This document shows, one piece after another, positions 60,512 to 64,000 of a DNA stretch of 64,000 bases; position 1 is the first letter of the stretch; every line of letters begins with the position of its first letter. The DNA is taken from NCBI GenBank assembly GCA_016858145.1, contig JAEHOE010000149.1, positions 186,001 through 250,000 on the forward strand, read 5' to 3'. The notes under the pieces were generated by a model. That model had not been told where the DNA came from. It was given only the letters and a program-made list of their open reading frames with translations, and made no database searches. The position numbers and the translations under genes were made by a program. The DNA comes from Edaphochlamys debaryana. Its lineage: Eukaryota > Chlorophyta > Chlorophyceae > Chlamydomonadales.

Positions 60512-60934
60512 AGCGGTCGAGGGGTGCATGGCGTGGGGCGTGGGAGTGGTCTTGCGCTTTGCTTGATTGGGGGGCCCCTTGGCGCGGGTGTGTGCAAGCG
60601 AACAGTGTGCACATCGGGTTGAGGTGTCGAGGCGGAGGCTGCAGCAGGAACGGCCCTTTGGGAGGTAGGGGAGGTGCATGGGACATAGTCCATGATGTGG
60701 GGAGGGCAGCCGACTAAGACTCGCTCTGGTCTTGGAGCTGGGCGTGGGGAGGGCAGGCCCTTTGTTTTGTTGGGAAGCGCCTTCCATGGGGGATGCTGGG
60801 GGGAGGGGTGCATGCATAAGAACAAGGGGGGAGTGGGCATGATCAACGGGGGAGTGGGTTTGCGTGATATACCAATCAAGGGGGAGACTGCAAGCAAGGA
60901 GGCCCCTATTCGCTCCCTTGATGACCCCTGAAGC
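60512..60934. other. Copied 3' flank and spacer
   Basis: 60512 to ~60700 duplicates the 3' flank of the Sfi1-like gene (51494-51640), including CATGGGACATAGTCCATGAT. 60700-60934 is unique, somewhat AT-richer and without recognisable features. Confidence 0.6.
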
Positions 60935-61106
60935 ATGACTAATGCGACAGTGCGTGTAATTGATGGCGGAGCGGGCCACGCCATAGTCACGGGTCCAGTT
61001 GCGGGCCGACGGGCTGTCAAAGCCCCCACATGGGACGAGCCGACGCCGACCAAGGCCCGCACGCCTGCTGCCACGCTCAAGCTCAACAAGACGCTTGGTA
61101 GTAGTG
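60935..61106 (+). CDS. Possible 5' exon, unassigned
   Basis: An ATG-started frame (MTNATVRVIDGG...) ends at a plausible donor (GTAGTG|GTGAGC). Codon use looks coding. It could be the first exon of the gene at 61399, but the phase at the only nearby acceptor (61391) does not match the MSSM frame, so I leave it unjoined. Confidence 0.25.
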
Positions 61107-61398
61107 GTGAGCCGTTGCGTGCGTGCTTCCTTCATCTAGCAGTACAGCAGTGTTGCTTGCATGTTGTTGCCGGGGCTGCTCGGGCGGAGTCGCGCCCTGC
61201 CGCCCGCCTACGGTCACTGCCCCAGGCACAACGTAGCTAGCACGAGTGGACGTACGCTCAAAAGGTGCGCGGCAGGGGCGGGCTGGGGCTAGGCCTCCCT
61301 CCCTTAATCCCGCTCTCGCTCCTATGGCGATCACTCCCGTCCCCCGATCCTTTCATCCCAATCCCCCCTCCCTTCCGTGCCACCCTTTCAGCGCGCAT

Positions 61399-62367
61399 AT
61401 GTCGTCTATGTACGCCAGCGGCCCTGGCGGAGACCCGGCGGCGGACACCGATGACGTACCGGACTACCGGGACCTCCTGACCTCTCCGGGCTCGGACTGG
61501 ACCGACCAGGAGGCCGCCGACGTGCAGGAGCTGGCCGGGGTGATGCAGCGCATCCGACAGATGGTGGCCTCAGGACCGGCCAAGGGCCGCTGCTACCGCC
61601 GCCGCACCCAGGAGCTCACCAAGCTCCACAGGCGGGCCCTGGACTTGGGCGCCAAGCTGAAGAAGTGTGTTCTGCCCTCCTGCCCCAAGCACGTGCCGTC
61701 CGGTCCGCAAGTGCTCTTGTCGGTGGGCGGCTTCAAGGGCTGCGGCCTCAACTCCGGTGAGCTGTGTAACCCCATCAGGCCTAGCCCAATGAACGCATAC
61801 ATGAGCAGTCAATACAAGCCAATAGCAAGCCTAGTCCGATGTTGATACAACCTGCTGGCTCTCTTTTTACCCCTTGAGGGCCGGGGCATGCAATCAATTG
61901 GACTTCTACGCAAGCCCGCCCCCTTGGCCCCCTCGCCCACGCCCGGCTTGCCCCTGCCCCCAGGCGGCCGTAAGTCCAACGGCGCGCCCGCCGACATGGG
62001 CGACGGCGTGGGTCTGGCCAGCTCCACCGGGTACATCTGCGCCGTCAGCGGCAAGGCCTGGAGCAAGGCCTGCGAAAAGGCCGGCGGCATCAAGCGCAAG
62101 GTGATCGCCCGCATCGTGCTCAGAACCAACTACTGCTCCGGTCTCGCTAGCTATGCAGCGGCGTGCGCGCGCTGGAGCACACCGACCGCCGAGATCCTTC
62201 CGTGCATGCCTTTCCCGCCCGCCCTCACCTTTCCGCCCCGGCGGCGTGCACCTCAGGTCGTGCGCTGCTACCCGGTCTACGGCCCCAACGACAAGGGCGT
62301 GGAGTTCCGGGGCGGACAGAAGTGGGTGGTGCCGACCAACCCCGTCATCCTGTGGGTCTACGAGTGA
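61399..62367 (+). CDS. Small protein of unknown function (3 exons, ~201 residues)
   Basis: Exons 61399-61756, 61964-62100 and 62257-62367 total 606 nt in frame from the ATG of MSSMYASG to TGA. The N-terminal part is acidic (DTDDVPDYRDLL), followed by a basic helical segment (AKGRCYRRRTQELTKLHRR). The C-terminal part is compact, with Gly, Cys and aromatic residues (STGYICAVSGKAW, RCYPVYGPNDKG, WVVPTNPVILWVYE), suggesting a small folded domain. No family is recognised. An upstream exon at 60935 may or may not belong. Exon 1 could be split once more near 61674. Confidence 0.5.
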
Positions 62368-63273
62368 GCCTGCAGGCCCTGCAGCGACGGCGTCGCCACG
62401 GCAGGCGGGCATCCCGCTGAGGATGAGGAGCAGCGGCTGGATTGACGGGGGTGGTACCCTGCAGTGGGGTATGGAGCGTGGCGGAGGCATTACACGCAGC
62501 GGCGACGGGAGGTCGTGGGGCCAAGCATGCATGGACGGGGCGTGGCGGAGGCACTACACGCAACAGCAAGCGCGGAGTTAGTGGGGTAAAGCATGGACGG
62601 AGCGTGGCGGAGGCATTACACGCAGCGGCGACGGGAGGTCGTGGGGCCACGCACGGATGGAGCATGGCGGAGGCACTACACGCAGCAAGGGCGAGAGTTG
62701 GTGGGGCCAAGCATGGGCCAGGCAGTAGAAGGGATACATTGTCTTCGGGGATTCCCTTCGAGGTGTTGTGAGGGTATTGTTGTTGAGCCGGAAGCTTTGA
62801 GTTGACAGGACACGCTGGACACCCCATTCGATTTCATTTGGCAGCAGTTGCTGGGACAGTGGTGCGTGTCCACGTTGGTAGTTGATTGAAAGGCCAACAG
62901 TCTCTTGCTCAAAAGTGCATGCCTCCATCTGTGCAGCAGAGCTCTTACACAACATAGCTCTTACAGGGGTCGGGGTCCAGAACAGCGATCCTCGAGCATC
63001 AGGGCAGGCTTGCACCAGCCTGTCGGGTGCCGAGTGCAGGATGGAGCGCACCGCTGCAGCGCACCGGCCCCCTCAAGAGGGCCCCTTGCCAGCCCCTCCG
63101 GCTGCGGTCTTGTCGCCACCAACTGCCCCTGCTGTTCGAGTGCACCAACCACTGCGCGCAGCCCAAGCGTCTCCAATGACCAGACACGGCCAGCCCTTCC
63201 GCACACCGATTGACTCTATCTACTGCACCAGCGCACAATGCCACAGCCTTGCAGCCCGGGGTCCGCACGCAGG
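62368..63273. other. Intergenic region with a minisatellite
   Basis: Lies between two convergent genes. 62468-62720 is the tandem repeat listed separately. 62720-63273 shows no gene; it should hold the 3' UTR of the minus-strand gene ending at 63274. Confidence 0.5.
62468..62720. repeat. 60-64-bp minisatellite, 4 copies
   Basis: Four units, each containing GCGTGGCGGAGGCA(T/C)TACACGCA(G/A)C, start near 62476, 62540, 62602 and 62662 (spacing 64, 62 and 60). It begins about 100 bp beyond the stop of the gene ending at 62367. Confidence 0.85.
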
Positions 63274-63795
63274 TCACACCGGCACCCAGGGGTTGCGCCT
63301 GTCCCCCTCCGGCGGTGTCCTGCGGCCCACATCCGCTGGCTGCTCCGGCGCCGGCAGCAGAGGGGAAGTCGGCACAGGGGGCGCCACGGTGCCGGGCAGC
63401 AGGCGCAGGGGCCGCACCTGAGGAGGGGGCGGGGGTCCGAGGGATATGAAGGGTGGGGAGCGGCTGCTTCCTTGCATGCAAGGATGAAGCGTCCCTCCCC
63501 TGCCTTCTCCGCCAAACCCCTGCCCCAACGCTCCTTCCGGCACTATCGGCACCGCGTGGGGTAGACCTTGCCGTGCCTGTGCGTCACACATGGCCTCTCC
63601 TTGCCCTGCCCCCACCCTCCATCCCCTGCCTCCATGCCTGCCTTGTCTCAACCAGCGCCCTGCCCAAGCGCTGTTCATTCCTGCCCCTTGCCCCTCGACT
63701 TCCCCTCTTGCAACCTGCCTCACCGCCGGCACCGCGAGCATGCCCCTCCCCGGGTGCAGGTAGGCCTTGCCGCACGTCTCGAACTGCATCAGCAC
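63274..63795 (-). CDS. 3' end of an unidentified gene (two last exons)
   Basis: Exons 63795-63724 (VLMQFETCGKAYLHPGRG...) and 63417-63274 (VRPLRLLPGTVAPP..., stop TGA) join in phase 0, with a GTGCAG acceptor before the first and CCTCAG before the second. The gene must start beyond the right edge. The segment has one Cys and a GKAYLHPGRG loop followed by a Pro-rich tail. I do not recognise the family. Confidence 0.5.
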   Translation of the reverse strand: MLMQFETCGKAYLHPGRGMLAVPAVRQVARGEVEGQGAGMNSAWAGRWLRQGRHGGRGWRVGAGQGEAMCDAQARQGLPHAVPIVPEGALGQGFGGEGRGGTLHPCMQGSSRSPPFISLGPPPPPQVRPLRLLPGTVAPPVPTSPLLPAPEQPADVGRRTPPEGDRRNPWVPV

Positions 63796-64000
63796 CTGCA
63801 CGGATGGAGCAGGGATTGAATGGGGTGGCACATGAGCGCGGCAGTGCTCCGACGAGGTTGGGTGAGAGGTTGACTGGACCATGCAAGCGAAGGGGATGGC
63901 GCTGGGAGGACGGGCGACGAGGAGGGCTAGTCGCGAGGAGGGCCAAGCTTTTCCAGAGCGGTTGGGCGCTTGCCCGTCTCCTCCCCGCAGGGCCCCCGCC
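63796..64000. other. Probable intron of the right-edge minus-strand gene
   Basis: Lies 5' of the exon ending at 63795 on the minus strand. It contains the pyrimidine-rich acceptor side of an intron. No upstream exon could be identified within the window. Confidence 0.35.

Noticed and set aside
60935..61399. Joining the 60935 exon to the gene at 61399
   Set aside because: All plausible donors near 61100 leave one nucleotide of a codon, while the only acceptor (61391) needs two to keep the downstream frame.

Overview
The window is nuclear DNA of a volvocine green alga, Chlamydomonas reinhardtii or a very close relative. The composition is strongly GC-rich, genes are split by many short GT-AG introns ending in CAG, and proteins carry long Ala/Gly/Ser runs. 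The 14-3-3 protein is, as far as I remember, essentially the C. reinhardtii FTT1 protein, and there are genes for a ciliary ARM-repeat protein (ARMC2/PF27-like) and an Sfi1/centrin-binding-like protein. All gene models below were spliced by hand. Where exon lengths were added up, reading frame was conserved from start to stop, which is the main support for the models.

Layout. 1.3-12.7 kb (-): a 16-exon gene for a ~2,205-residue, low-complexity, partly coiled-coil protein of unknown function. 14.2-22.3 kb (-): a 12-exon ARM-repeat gene, probably ARMC2/PF27, the radial-spoke transport adaptor of cilia. 23.7-28.6 kb (+): a 12-exon, 290-residue short-chain dehydrogenase/reductase, divergent from ARMC2. 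Its last intron contains a recent ~0.7 kb copy of the 5' end of the 14-3-3 gene. 31.3-32.9 kb (+): the intact five-exon, 259-residue 14-3-3 gene, preceded by degenerate copies of the dehydrogenase's penultimate exon. 32.9-36.0 kb: gene-poor, hairpin-rich, probably old transposon-derived DNA. 36.0-37.5 kb (-): a four-exon, plastid-targeted ClpS-like adaptor. 37.9-51.5 kb (+): a giant 21-22-exon gene (~3,200 residues) with Trp-containing Sfi1-like repeats, long coiled coils and an 821-residue disordered exon.

52-60.7 kb is a rearranged region. It holds a gene with a coiled-coil start, a PD-(D/E)XK-nuclease-like domain and a protein-kinase-like domain, the architecture of Crinkler (CRN)-type REase-kinase proteins. 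Its nuclease-kinase block is present twice as a 1,864 bp near-identical direct repeat that begins at a perfect 35-bp-arm palindrome. Around it are scattered pieces of the Sfi1-like gene. 60.9-62.4 kb (+): a small three-exon gene of unknown function. 63.3-63.8 kb (-): the last two exons of a gene that continues beyond the window.

Two themes stand out. First, several of the genes may serve cilia or basal bodies (ARMC2, the Sfi1-like protein, perhaps the large coiled-coil protein). Second, the locus shows repeated small tandem duplications that straddle exon-intron boundaries, plus larger segmental copies of gene pieces.
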